This document shows, piece by piece, positions 27,001 through 42,000 of a DNA stretch of 64,000 nt. Under the pieces are notes generated by a model. That model was not told the origin of the DNA and made no database searches. It worked only from the letters and a program-made list of their open reading frames with translations. Source of the DNA: Lepisosteus oculatus (lineage: Eukaryota > Chordata > Actinopteri > Semionotiformes > Lepisosteidae). The stretch is from positions 24,561,148-24,625,147 of the forward strand of contig NC_090706.1 in the NCBI RefSeq assembly GCF_040954835.1, read 5' to 3'. The position numbers and the translations under genes were made by a program. Each line of letters starts with the position of its first letter. The stretch's first letter is position 1.

Positions 27001-30000
27001 GCCTGGCGAAACGCCAGTGGTGGCCTTTGTTTAACTACATTAATGTTTTTTTTAATCCATTTCCGCATAGCAACAGCAGGCCCACTGCTGTTTCATGCAG
27101 TCCTCCAGCTAGTTTCTTCTACTGCTCTACCTGTTTTGGTGAAACAATGGCATGCGACCATGTTATTTGCAAGGGATTAATTTAACGTGATGACTATCCT
27201 TATAGCCTTAAAGGTTTACCTCACTTTAAAAGACAAGGCCTTCAAGCTTACCCAGTCAATGTTCTGTTATTTAGTGAAACACAAAAGCTAAAGTGAAAAA
27301 TGTAGGCAGAGAAGATAAATACGTACCCTGCTTTATAAGCTGAAGTCTCACTAAAGATTTATGAATGCTTGTTTCTCCTTTACCCTATCACACATGCTGT
27401 TTACAGTGAAGAACAGGATGTGGGTTCAATAAGACCTTCAGATACTAAGCTGCAAAATAAGGCCAACTTGCAGCTGCAGTGTTGAAACAATGGAAAATTT
27501 TATGTCTGTTTACTGAACATTAATAATTAACGTTTCAGCCTATAAAAGTTTTTTGAAAGTTTGAAATTTCACTTGCTTTGCTTATTAAATAAACTATAAT
27601 GAACACCATTTATCAAACCATTGATACCACTATCTGGATGTATTCATCAAAGTCTTTACTGCATGCAGCAGTTTTGAGGTGCTTGTTTCTGCATCCATTT
27701 TCACTGTGATACATTTTTCAAAGAAAAAGACATTTCAAAATGCAGGTATAGAAATATAAGAAACTGTTACAAAAAAACATAACTGCTGCTATTCGAGATA
27801 GTAAGATTAGTTTTGAAGTACTCAATTTGGATGCATTTCACCACAGAAACTATACAGGATAAAGTGCTCAGTCCCTGTTGGTCTCTTCTAGATTTGCACC
27901 TGGCTAGAGAGCGTGTAAAAGCAAGAATCTTGAAGAGATTGTTAGCTTGGTTCAGACACTTGGTGGAAATTACAAGCACACTAATGCACTACAATGGGAA
28001 GCCTGAAATTCCTACTGTTTCAAACTCTCTAAAACATCCTCTTTGAGCTCTAGAACATGTTCAGGTGAAGTAAAAAAGAGGACTGAGCACTAACAAGACA
28101 TTGCACAGATGAGTTTCTAAGAAATTTTAAAGATAGCTATACAAATATATGTACTGAATATATTCTGAATGAGCATTAAATGTTTTGTACTTTTTAAACG
28201 ATATCTTACTACAGAGGTTTTAGTTCTTCTGAGGTTCTGCTCACCTGAAGTCCAGTCACCGGGGGTTGTAAAGGTACATCCAGCAGTGCACTCTGTTTGT
28301 CCATACCCCTCATAGACCTACAGCACAAATCATGACAAGCACATTCATGCTTGCACGACAGATAGCATGTTTTGCAATAAATGATACTGTGAGCAAATTC
28401 ATTTGTCAGCCTTACATTTGAACCAACAAAACACGCTTGTTGTTTTTTCTGCTCCTGATAACGACCCAAGATCAGAAACAATTAAGAAGAACAGTTAAGA
28501 AGAAAAAATGAGAAAGGTCTAGAGCAAGGTTAGAACTGGGTGTCTGTATTCACCTGGCAGCCCAGTGCAGCTCGCAGGAATCCCAGGACAGTTGGAGATG
28601 CTGGAGCAGCTCCTGTCACGATCATTCGCACCCGCCCACCGAGACTGGCCTGCCAGAGACAATGTGCTGGTTATCCACACAGCTACCCAGCTTCACAAAT
28701 AACCACCATTGTGCTGTTATCTGATGTGCCATGCCATAAACATGGAGGATAACATGAATGTTGGCCACAATGAAATGCACAACAAAGATTTCCTTAGTCC
28801 TTATTATTTTCCTTAGTCTTTTCATGATAAATATAGCATTTTAACTATGCGGTTCTCAATGTGTCTAATGTTGATAATCACAGTGTTTTGAAATCTGCTA
28901 TGGTGAATCACAATAAGAACAGAGAATTAAAAAAATTCTCATTTGACTATATAAATCCTGACTACTTTTATTATCCTGGTTAAGGGTATTTTTGTGTCTG
29001 TTATAGTTTGCTGCTTCTCAGGCTAGCTATGCTCTCCTCCACACAGTCAAGATGCATTCGTTGTTAATGCACAAATTAGATCTGAGGTCACCAAAGCCAG
29101 TAATTGAACTGACTCTTCAGGTATATTTATTCTCTAGACGCATTTGATACTGCAGCGTTTTTCACACCTGGATCTTACTGAAGAAGATTTTGTCCCACAC
29201 ACTGTCGTTCCGTATGATCCCACTGTGAACCTCAGCACTTTTCCTTCTGGCAGCAAATTCCAGAAGCCAGCGCTTCACAGGGTTACTGGCTTGGCTAAAG
29301 ATCTGTAAAACAGTGTGCATTAAAACATTGTGGTCTTCTTTTCACTAATGGGCAATGTTAGCTGACCATTAGTACACCGCAAATCCTTCTCTCTCACCTT
29401 GTCATACATTCTGTTGAGCAGCCTGGGTACCACAGGAAAGATGGTGGGGCGAAGTGCTTTCATGTCATCTGAGAGGAGCCTGATATCTCCTTGAAAGAAA
29501 CCAATCCTTCCACCATGGCAGTACACTACAGACTAGGTACAACACAACACAACACAAGAAAAGCCATTCTCAACTTTCTGCTCAGATTCTCTTTGAAGTT
29601 AATGATTGGTTAGCAAATCCACGATGGAATAATTTATTATCCACACTTCCAAAGTCAACATTGAATACTTCAAGTAAGGTGAATACAAAATTAAAATACA
29701 TTAGGTCTATACATGTATATCCTGAATTCATTTTGTTCCTTTAGTTTTATTTTAAATCACTAGGTGGCACTCTTGCAAAAAATGGCTATGAAACTAACAC
29801 TGCTGCTGTCACTAATCACCACTCAGCTTTTATAGCTCTTTTAAAGAGATTCACATTATTGGTTGTCAATTCCTCCAGATTCATTCCGAAATAAAATGCT
29901 TCAGTCTTTATTGTATCGTCACTTAAATGTTTCATTTAAACCACAGGTAAAACTGTTTCAGATGTAATTTAATCTACAGTACTTTTAATTTTATAATCCA

Positions 30001-33000
30001 GTTTTTAAGATTTCCCTTAGAAGAAACAAATTGACATTTAAAGAGAATTTCATTACAATTACAATTCACAAACACTAATCGAGATTTATTGTCATAGGTT
30101 GCACAATTTGATGTTTGTTTTAAACTATTCTGTCAAGGTGCCAAACAGGAAGTGCTCCATGCCTTAAAGCTTTAAGTGACCACACTTTTTAAATCCTTTT
30201 AGAAAGCTACAAACAGGATGAATCATGATCAGAATGCTTATCATTTTTCCATCAAACCAGGTACAACATTTTTGTTTTGATCTTAGATTTGTAGATTGGC
30301 ATACAGTGGAAAAAGAAGAGATCGGGACATGTTCCTAATTCTGAACTCTGCTGACAGAGATACAACAGCCGGCAAAGATCCAGAGTATGGGGCCACTAAC
30401 AGACTTGACAGGCAGTGAAAACCACAGGAAGGGTGTGGGTGAACTTCCCTAAGCTGTATCTCACAGTTTCACATTGATTGAAACAGTGCTACAAGGTTTC
30501 CCCTGTGAATGTGTGCCTTGATATATTCATCATAGCATTTCTGCTCTAATATTAGAATTTCATAACAGTTTTGCTGTGGTTTCCCAATGCAACAGAGAAT
30601 GTATTAGTTCAGATCCCACTGGTGCTGTGGGTTGTCTACTAATGCTGTATTATTGTCCTTAATACAGAGGTTGAAACTCCGCTGTGTTGTTGACAGCACT
30701 GGGATTGCTTATGGAGATTTGCAAAAAATAATACAGAAAAATACATATCCAAGTTCAGGTTAACTCCTAAAGATTTGGTTACAGAATACAGTTTATCTCA
30801 ATGTTTAATCTGAGTGGTTCTGGATAAAGCCCAGGGAAGCTGTTGAAGAATATCACAGTAACAATCACAGTAACATCTGTGTCATAAGAACAGAATAAAT
30901 AACCTTTTTAGGATTCCTACTGTAAAAATAATTTTGATTAGAATGATACTCAACATCATATTTTTTTTTAATTCCTGTCAAAGATATAGCCTTATGTAGA
31001 TGAAAGTGTTTCCCTGATTGATGTTTCTCCACAAAGTATAGGTTTGTCCAGAAAGCATGGTCAATAAAGGAAGGGGACAGGTTAGCTTTTATTTTCCTAA
31101 GTGATCTACAATTATAAATATACATGTGATATACAAGTCTTACAATCTTGTTCATATAAATTAAAATGCCCAGTAATTTACCATAATAATTTACTGCCCT
31201 CCTGTATCTGGTAACAGAATCCCTAGAATACCTATTTTATTTAAATATGACAGTGTTTTTTACTTGAAATTTTTTATTTATGCACTGATAATGATTCAAT
31301 AGCTCATGAGTAATTAAGTCTTTTACAATTGCTGGATTTTGTTAAGTATGTCACTGGGCCCACAAAACAGAAGGGTACTTGGGTATACCACACCATCAAC
31401 ATAATATTCAAAAATTGGGATCACTACGACTCCAAATGAGTTATGGTATAATGAAAGAAAACTTGTGGAGGTACAAAGGAGCTTTTATCTTCCAGATAAA
31501 GAAATTACAAAAAATCTCCAACCACTCACTTGCATGCATTTTAGGACGTAAAATCTAGATTTGATTTTAATAATTACAGTACATTAGGTCGGTCCCTTTT
31601 CAGGCCATCGAGCCCATGGGGAATGAGGGGGCAAGGGCCACCATTTTTCTTGACCGTCTGACTTTGGAGGTGGAGGTGATGTGGTCAGCATCACACTCCG
31701 GTTGGACTATTACCCCCGGAAATATTAACCCCCAGTACTTATTTGGAAAGCAGGCTGGGTGGAACTGGGAGCCGTCTGGAAGGAATTAGAACAAACTATA
31801 TCACTCACCCCTACTTGGGATTGAACCCAGAACCTTCTGGTGAGGAGCTACAGTAGGTGCCCTTGCCATCTGAACTACCATTTAACAGAATGGCCCCAGA
31901 GCATATCACAGAGATGCTGTCTACCTATAAGTTTCAACATGCCAAGGGAGGGACTTAAGAGGAAGACATTAGTCAGTTTCAGTGTGCAAGCACTGTGACT
32001 TTGAAACTCTCTTTCTGTGCATATCAAAGGCTCTGCTCTGCTGTTGATTTTTAAAGAATAGGATTAAGACTTACTTTCAGAACTTTGCATTTTTAAAGTG
32101 GTTGCATTCTCTTGTTTGTGTGTATTACCATGCGTATACAGTATGTTATTTGTTGTCAGTTTTTAATTAATTAATTTTAATTATTTATTACTTTCAAATA
32201 CAGTTGTAAAAGGTTCAGCTCATATTGTTACTTATTGTTTCTTTGGTATATTCATAACTTACTGGAATGTGTTTTGATGAAACCCCTTTTGATGTTAAGA
32301 GGCTTTCAACCAATAATGTTTTATTAATATTTAACATTCAACTTTTCTATGCTTTATTTCATGGGAATGATGCTGATAATAAAAAAACAAATGTTTTAAA
32401 TAATGCACTATGGTTCATCCATGATCTTTCTCATTATTGTCTTACCTGGTCTATCCTTTCAAATGAGTGCTAAAGTCAAGCAGGAAATGAGTCTGGACAT
32501 CTGGAAGACAAAGCAAGGTGGCCATACCAGTGACCCAGTTAGACGACCCCCCTTACCTGGATGAGTCTCTCAAACATGTGAGCAAGAGGCAGGAAAGAGA
32601 TGAGCACGTCATCCTGCCTGGGAAAGATGACTTTCTGCAGCAGGGGCAAGGGCATGGGAGACAGAAAGGAGAGAGATACTGACAGAAAAAATAATCATAA
32701 GAAAGTAGCGAAAAAACGAAAGGAAAAAGAGAGAAAAAGCGAAACGATACAAGGTTTACGGTGAAGAAAAAAAATAACGTGAAAGCCGCATAGTAAGGCA
32801 GGGTCAAAGAAAGACATTAGTTAAGATACTTTGGGTTCCAATGACCAGCAAAGTTGCTGGTCTCTTGCACATGTACTGTACTGTATATACAGTACAATTG
32901 ACTGGAATTGTGTTTTCTTCATACAAGTGGGTACTTTTGACGAAACCCCACTGTATTTTGGAAAACCAAAACACAAAAAACTGTGACTCCCCAGATCCTT

Positions 33001-36000
33001 AAGTCAACATGTCATACTTTTAACTAAAAAAAACTTAATCAATTAAACCACTATTAATGCCGTATGTGTGCATTCACAAGATTAACCTATTATTAAAATG
33101 TTCATAAAGTATAAATGACTTCTATTTACAGAGAACTAATGTTATTTTTAAAAAATTATATCGGCATTAAATTTAGTTTTTTCAAATTAAAGGAATCTTG
33201 ATTTTAAGTATTTTTTAATTAGTTTTAAGAAGTATGTTTTTTTAGTCACTACAATTGGGTAACTTTACCTTTAATGTACAGACATACAGTAGTAAAGTTT
33301 GAAAAGCTAATTCTGTGGAAGAAGGGCACAGAGCAAGCATTAGCAGTGATTTTGGGAGCCAATCAATGCACATACATAAGAGGTGCCCTAGGTATTGAAA
33401 TTTAATTGTCCAAACATGTTGCACACAGAATATATTCAAGCTAGTTAAGTAACCCAAACTGTAAAGACTAGGTTGAAATTAATCTGTTCAGAATTATCTT
33501 AGTTAAGGAGACAAGGCTATAGACACTTCCGGGATCAAGTTTAAGATCACATTCTATTTGAGACTTAACATCTACAATGTTGAATTTAAGGATGTAAACA
33601 GTCTGATGTCTATTAAGAGCCAAAATAGTCATACTGATAAATGGGAAGGTACACAGAAAAGATAATCACACTACTTTTTTGTTTTTAGTATTTTTCTCCA
33701 TGGGCACCTACCTCGGTAACTTTAAGGAAGCCAGAAAAATCTGCAACAACATTCCCATGAGTTAACATCACCCCTTTAGGATTTCCTAGAAGAATCCAGG
33801 TAAAAACATCAATAAAATCGTTTCATTTTGACTCATTGTTTGTCACATACATAAGTGGTGTTTCTCATGGTGAAGATAAGAATCACGAAACTGCTTAATT
33901 CCTACACTTACTCACACAAGTGATACTCCCCTGTCCCTGACTCATAAAAATATAACAGCTTAACAACTTTCAAGATAGGTGAGTCATTTTAGGTTAACCA
34001 CCTTAACTGACCCAGTCAAGACCCTAAGTAATAATTATATATTTTTATAGAACTGATATGAACTCTCAGAGTCCTGTGTAGAGAATGAAAGAATGATTTT
34101 CAAAGATTTAAGGTATCAGAGTCTCTGAGGAAATTTCACAGCTACTGTATGATCTCCCATCTGAATTTAATTTACTTCTATGTAGTTAGGAACCAAGCCT
34201 TTCAAAATCTTCAGACATGAGCCAACATAGGAGTTACATTGTCATTGGAACCAGATTTAGATAATTATTTATTACCAGTTCTGAGCATTTAATACTCCAG
34301 TATAATGCACAGACAGTGCACTAATTAGCATTACGATAATTTATTCTTAATGCAATAAAAGCATGAACAAAAACACAAGCCAAATCCAATTAATAAACTT
34401 CAGAGAGGTGAGAACAAACATTAATAGTGATACAAACTTAAAATAGTAACAGAATATGAAAAATTATTTAACTTGTATACAGTATACATATACATATATA
34501 TTTAATTCCTCTTTGCTTTTAAATTATGCTAATTACAAATTAGATTATCTTCTTTTTCAAAATTATACCATTTTGTTATAACTATTTTATATAATAATGA
34601 ACTACTAATAATTCTGGACCAAAGTCTATAGACACTAGTATTTAATGTTATTTACAGTACTTGCAGGCCTTGAAAAAATGGCCTAAAAAGTCAGTCAAAC
34701 TTGTCAGTGAAGTCACTGTGAAGATTTAACCAGTCTGATGGACACCATAGTTAAACAACTATTACTCAAAATATAGCTTTTCCTAAGTGTTTAAGAAAAA
34801 AATGTAGCTCATAATGTAGAGTAAATACACAACATCATGTAAAATACTACTGGCATTTCAATAGGTGGTTAATAAATTGTTCTGTTGTTTGTATACACTG
34901 ATGTTTACATAGATAGGGAAGTTGCAGCATGCATTGTGTAAAACAAAACACAAAAAATGTACAGTAGATTCGATATTTGATATGACATCTGATCTGGAGT
35001 ATAGTTACAAACATACAGTACCTGTTGTGCCACTGGTAAAACACACAATGGACAAGTCATCTGGCTGAGGAGGCTACACAGAAACAAATGGAAAATAAGA
35101 TTATTTTTTATTTGTATGAAAAGGGACATATTCATGTAAATGTAACCTTTTTTTATGCAGTTGCCTTACAGATATGTCTCAACAAACTGAAATCAGATCT
35201 GAATGCGTGCCCCCACAGGGCAAATATAATGTGAAAAAAGTCATTCACCAATGTTTACAGATCCAAAACACAAAAAATGACTGTATCATACTCTTTGAGT
35301 CTACTGTTCTTTGTGTTCCAATGTTCTTTGGCAAATTTAATGTACTGTATAAATACAAGGAACTTATACATGTTGCACATTTTCACATACTTTTACAGTG
35401 GTAAAAATACTAAAATAATAACCTCATAAGTATTAACTACCTATGTTTTATGTCTTTGTCCACTAAAACCTTTTCAAGGGAGTATATTCCATCATCTAAA
35501 TATTCTCCATCTGCTACAAAGCTGAAGACTTCTGATTAGAATGCAAATTAGACACAAAGGGTATAATGTACCTTTGAATCAAGACAAAAAGTTTAAAGGA
35601 TTAAGTACATAGTGGGGCTGTGGTTTTTATCATTAAACTTCCCTTTAAAATCTTCTACACCTACCCTGCTGAGACCAATTCCACATAGAAGGATGTGCCT
35701 TTAAAAATCTTGCATTATCATGGAAAGTACAGACAGTACAGACCTGGTTGATGGCTTGCATTCAAGGTAAGTTTGCTTTCCCTGTCTACTGAACAGGATT
35801 CAGATGGAAAATAATCAATGAGGACTTACCAGGGGAACTCTGTGGTGTGCTCTCCCCGAAGTCTGGAGGGAACAAAAATATAAGAACAAAAACCTCCATC
35901 ATTGCTCAAGACTATGGAAGCTTATTAGCACCATGGAGAAAAAATATTTATTGTGTTTATTCAACTGAAGACAGGCTTGCACAAAAGTAATCAGTGCCAA

Positions 36001-39000
36001 AAAACCCGACAAAAACAGCTTTCTATCTAATTTAACAAAAATCCTGTCGCTTTAAATACACAGCACCAGATGTACTTATGAAAACAAAAGGAAGAACTAT
36101 AGTTATTGAATGTGATCATGCAATACAGATTAACAGCTTTTGTGCAATAATGAAATACAGCCTAATATAGTACTAAATGGATGTGCTACACCTTGTTGTC
36201 AGGCAGCCCATCCAAAAGTGCCACAAGCGTAGGCAATGATACCACTGAAGAGATTTAACTACGTGGTGCACAGAAATAAAAAAAATTCTGTTTATTTTTA
36301 TACTCAGCAAAATTCATACAATATATTTATGAAAAAAGTCGAATGTAACTGTGTAAAAGAACCTGTTCTCTAATTAGGGTATTAGAAACTGACATTTATT
36401 TAATACCCGTAGGGAATGCAGGCAGAGCTGTCTCTGTTCCTACCTCAACTTCCTTTATAGACTGAATGTGCACTCCACATCCGACACCCCTCTCCACCAG
36501 GGAGCTGTCAAAAGGGTCCATTACGATGACAGTCTTCAGTCCTGGTGTCTCCTTCCTCTCCACATTCTCCAGCAGGACCTGAGCCTTTCCTGGCTTGTCA
36601 CATATAACTGTGGAGATCTCCGCTGAAAAATCACCCACATGGGAAAAAAAAAACTTTTTAAAAGCTGCTTCAGTCTGAAAGACATTTCTCAAGAATTGAC
36701 TCCTAAGAAAGTTTTGAAGGCTCCCCACATAGCGTTAGCAGTTACGGTGCTCTCTTAGTGTGCAGGTTGGAACCTATGGCTCAGATATCACTGGTCTCAG
36801 TTTGGATTATGTCGGTTGATGCTGGGGACCAGGAGTCCTCAAGTTAAGGAGCACGAGTTCACAGTGCACCTCAAGGGCGGGGGCACTACTGGGCTAAGCC
36901 CTTGTCTTTAAACTAGGGACCTGCAGGCTATCTTTGACAATTGATGAGATATACAGTATACCTCAACTTATATAAAGTATACAGCATGTAGGCAGTGAGA
37001 TATACAGTATATGTCACTTTATATACAGTATACACCATGTAGCCAGTGAGATACCTGTATATACCAGCAGTAGCTCTCCTTTAAGGTGCTTTGGAGCTTG
37101 CTACATGTCAAAAGACGAACAGCTCAGACAGAGGAGCATGTCTGCTAGTCCTCCGTTTCCCTGTGCAGTACAGGGGTCATAGTTGTAAGTTGCAAATAAT
37201 AATTGCAAAATTCAACAAGGGTGAGGTGTGGTTATTTACTGATGAATCCAAGAAAACAAAAGCTATAATCATAATTTAATGTCTACATAAAAAGATTAAT
37301 TCAAACTGTAAATGAAAATAGGATTATATTTCTAGTAATTAAGTTGTAATACATACAGTGAGTAGAAATTATGAATGTATTATGTTAACAACAGAGCCAC
37401 ATAATGCATAGTACCATAGGGAATGCCTAAATTTCAAATAGAAATGCACTATTTATACAGAAATATATGGCATATAGGAGACATCATCTCTTACCAGTGT
37501 TGATAATGTAGCGAATAGCATCTGGTCCTAAAGTATCATAAAGTGGTACTACCACCATAGAGTAAGTGTAGCAGGCCAACTCTGAAATAATCCACTATAA
37601 ATGGAAACACAAAATGAAAACAAACATTATGACTAGGATTTATAAACGTTGAGGTCACAGTTTACCAACCATTACAGTAATGTATCAGTAATGTTTATTC
37701 TAGCACAGCTCTTCATTAATTAAGGTCGCTGAGCCCTTAATTAATGTTTTTAAATAGTTTAAGCCCTCAAAAAGTGGGATGGTGTTAGAAAAGAGCATGA
37801 ACTCCCCATACCAGCTGCTAGATTTCAGAACCCCTCACATTTAAGATAAATGTTGAAAGGTGTTAAAAGTTTATACTCCAGGAGGAACTCAACTAATTAG
37901 GTTACGCATCACTAAGGATGCTTATAATGTGAGTGACTGCCACAGTGTCTCAAAAAATGTCCTAAAGGAACTCATTCCCTTCGTTCACCAGTGAAATGGC
38001 AGCCTCAACCTGGGTGACACACAGAAGCCCTTGTTCAACAATCTGTCCATTACACAGGAAGTAAAGTGGAGAAGTGAGAAATAATTTCACTATTTAAATA
38101 AAGAGGAAAATTTAGGTACGCCAGATTCTGAATACCCAAAGCTTAAACTAGCTAGGACACTGGGGTTAACACATGACACCAGTTCTGATATGTAGGAAAA
38201 AGTACCATCTGATCTTAATGACCAGGCCCAAGCTTCTTTAGTATCTGAATACTGTGACAATCAGGGTACAGGATGCCAATGCTAATGGTTAGAAATCAAT
38301 ACAATATCATTCCTTCTATTTAAAACAATGTTGCAATGGTCACTAAATATTCCACTAAAGATTTAAAACAGATGTCAAGGCAGCCAAAAATATCACACAC
38401 AGCACACAGCACACAGCATTCTCACTCATTCTGTTATATTCATAATTTCTAGGTTCTGCCTCACCTCTGGCCTGTTTTGTGCAAATACCCCAATGAATTG
38501 GTCAGGGCAAGGTCTGCAGCCCTGGAATATCAACCCTGACCCCAGATGCTCTGCCCTAGAGATAACCTAGAAGAAAAGATTTTGATAGACGGAAATTCCT
38601 TCAGTGTTCTTCCTGTAAAACCAGCACTTGCAAATCTGCAAAAGGTTTACTAGGGTTTAGTTCACAAGATGGTGAGCCAACTGGCCCAAAGCCCAGCTGG
38701 ATAGTACAACACTTAAACCTACGGTACTTTCATAGTGGAGTCATAACGATTGCACTGTAAACAGTGCACTGTAAACACACTATTACACACAGAATTACAT
38801 AAAGAGAAGTCAGTTTGAAGATAAGTCAATTAATAATGATCTACAGGATTACACTGCAAAATAATGCAAAGCTAAAATGATTTTATTTCCCTATAAAACT
38901 GAAGATAGAGATGAAGTCTATATCAGAGCTCATGCTTGTTCCTGGATTGTTTAGCAGACTAAAGAGTGACTTCCCCCAGGTGGGACACCAGTCAATCCAA

Positions 39001-42000
39001 GGGGATTATTTCCCCAGCAATGTCCAATTGGGGGAAAACTTCTCTCAGGGAACAATAGCAGTGTCTGCAGCAACAAATCAAACCCACAACCTACCTATTA
39101 TGAGTCCAAAGACTTATCCACTATGCTGTCCTGCACTCCTCTCAAAATCAAGCAAATTTTAATATCAAAATGATGTGCAAGTGAAAAACTAACAATTTGA
39201 TCAGAATTATTCTGCAATTTAAGATTAAAATGTACTCAAGAGCAAGATGCTCTTCCTGCTTAGTTCTGAAATTTGCTCAATAAACTAGGAGAGGACTTTG
39301 AAGTCAAAAAGAGGGTTTGAAATCGTATGTATATCATGCTTGTGTAATGTGATGTCAATTAAACATGGATTCATTTAAAATAACTTCACTAAATAAAGAG
39401 AAACATTTTGGGTAGAGCCAATGCTAGTTCATGTTGAAAGAGATAAAAGATTTTAATGAATAAGGATAAAGCTTCTATTTGAGCTACCTGTATATTCCAT
39501 AAATAAGGAATATATTAATAAGACTCATTTCTTAATCTGGTACGCTGCAATATTATTAGGGACCGAAATAATGCTTCAATTAGATTTAGAAAGCACAGAG
39601 TTTAATTTATTGGTGCATTCCAAATACATCTGACACCTTTGCTACTTGTCATCTCATTGTGAAACACAAACAAAACAGAAGGCTGGAAATTTGGTCCATA
39701 TATACAAATGTGTTAATGTATGTGCTCTAGTGACTTAATTTATTTCAAACACTCTGCAAAGTCTACAGCATTTTCTAGATTTGAGAAATTTCTAAATTGA
39801 AAGATGGTGCCTGTGTCTACTTAACTAGCTGATGAGTACTGAAGGGTAATGCTCTAATTGCATTTTGAAACAAAATATTTAAATATTTACTGCACTTAAC
39901 AAATGCAATTCTTCTCGTCAGGGGAAAGTGCTATACGCTGCTCTTCCTGTTCATTTTAAACAAGGTCTTAACTAGACAAAGAATCCAGCAGCAGCCCCCC
40001 ACTGCTAACAAATTTACTCACCTCCTTGTAAGACAGCCACACATATGGCTGGTTGGGATGTCGGGATCCTAAACAAGGTCCATCTCCTGCTCAGACGAAA
40101 GAAAAGAAAGAGCAATGACTTGAAAAGTCATTTACATTACATAGATTTCTGTAGGGACTGGAAACATAAACATCCTATTCAGATCATGCGATTATGATAT
40201 TGAAACAAAGCAAAACAGGCTGAAGTGATTAAGCAAGAACAGAGCACTGGAAACTGTGCATCATCATCCCAGGGCAAGGCTGTGCAGTTCCTCACTTGGA
40301 AGCAGGGAAATCAACAGCACCTGTAAGAGACCTGACTTCCACACTGTATAATCAAGTAAGCCCAGCCAAAAGGTGTCTGCAGCTGGAGATCGGTATCGTT
40401 GTGACGTAATATGTGACAATTAGTATTAGCTGCTGAAATGAACTTTAGAAACATTGCAGTAGACAAATGTTCTATCTTTAAAATTCTTGACCTCTGGCCA
40501 AACTGTAACATCTAGGCTACTCTCCAACCAGATACAATAATATTATATAATGTATGACTTACAATTTAAAATATAAATGATGATTTTATTATTATTAAAT
40601 AATACTATTATATGACAGGTATGTACTATAATATTATATATTATATAATATACTGTATTTCAGAACTAGTGCAGAACTAAGGAGAGAATAGCAAGGGAGT
40701 GTTGGGAAGCACTGTACTGATCCTGCCTGAGTGAATTTTTATACCCTAAACAGGACACGTGTAGGTCCTTCAAGTCACGCTTCCCCAGAGAAGGATCTGT
40801 CACTATATATAGATTTTCAGGTCTGCTGAACCTCTTGCAAAGAATCAACTGTACTGTATTTGCTCCATAAAATACACAAATGAGGCTGGTGGGAGAGAGG
40901 CAGCAACTCCGGCACTTTGTAAAATATTCCTTGATGTCTTGATGTCATTTATCAGATACACACCAGCTATGTGTAGCCCCCGCTGGAACACCTCATACAT
41001 GGTCTTGGCATCATCATGGTAATGAGTTAGCAGCTTGGGAGTGTCCCCCAGTACTGATCTGTGGGCTCCATCACTGTGCTGTATGGGGAGAAGAAGAAGC
41101 ACATTGTGATCTCAGAAGAAAGGCAAAAGAAACATAAAATGCAGATTCTCAAGTCTTCCAATGCAGGGCTTGTGTCATTTTTTAGGAGATTTTGAAACGT
41201 AAGGACTTATATTTAAAGAACATGTATGTTTTTGAATTCAAGAAAATTTAATTTTGCTCATTTCCTTAGCTTGCGTTTTTTCAAATTGAAAAAAGATATT
41301 CACAATACTTAATAAATCCATCCATCCATCCATCCATTTTCTAACTGCTTTATCTAATATGGGGTCACAGGGAAGCTGGGGTCTATCCCAGCAAGGAATG
41401 AGCGCAAGGCAGGTACACCCTGGATGGAATACCAGTCCATCGCAGGCCATACACAGACACAACACACCCACACCCACACCTGGGCTAGTTTTCTCAGAAG
41501 CCAGTGAACCTTCTAGTGTGCCTTTGGACTATGGAGGTTAACTGGAATACCCAGAGCAAACTCTAATAAACACAGGGAGAAAATTCAAACTCCACACAGA
41601 AAGCACCACAGTGTGGAACTCAATGCAGGTCCCCAGTTCTGTGAGCCAGCGATGCTAACTACTGTGACACTGTATGTATGTCTGGCCCCCTTTTAGGGTA
41701 AAATACTGAAAGACATGTCAAAAGGGCATATGGTTGCAACAGGTAATTCCTGTCTTATATATACTGATGGAAAAAAGAAATGCATCATTTTCTGGAATGA
41801 GAATACTATAGTTATAGCTTATGTACTTCCACAAAAAGTTGTCAATTTGTTTTAAGTCCTCCAACCAGCAATACAGCTTGTGCAGTGAGGCATTGCAACT
41901 TGCCGATCACATGAAAGCTTGTTAGGTGCACTTTTACCCAACGAGGTCCAGGTGGAACAATGTCTGATCAGGTCACCTTTAAAAAGGCCTTAATTCAAAG

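Noticed and set aside
31584..31888. Possible tRNA gene from the A- and B-box-like sequences
   Set aside because: No cloverleaf with a paired acceptor stem could be drawn, and the sequence continues into a SINE body.
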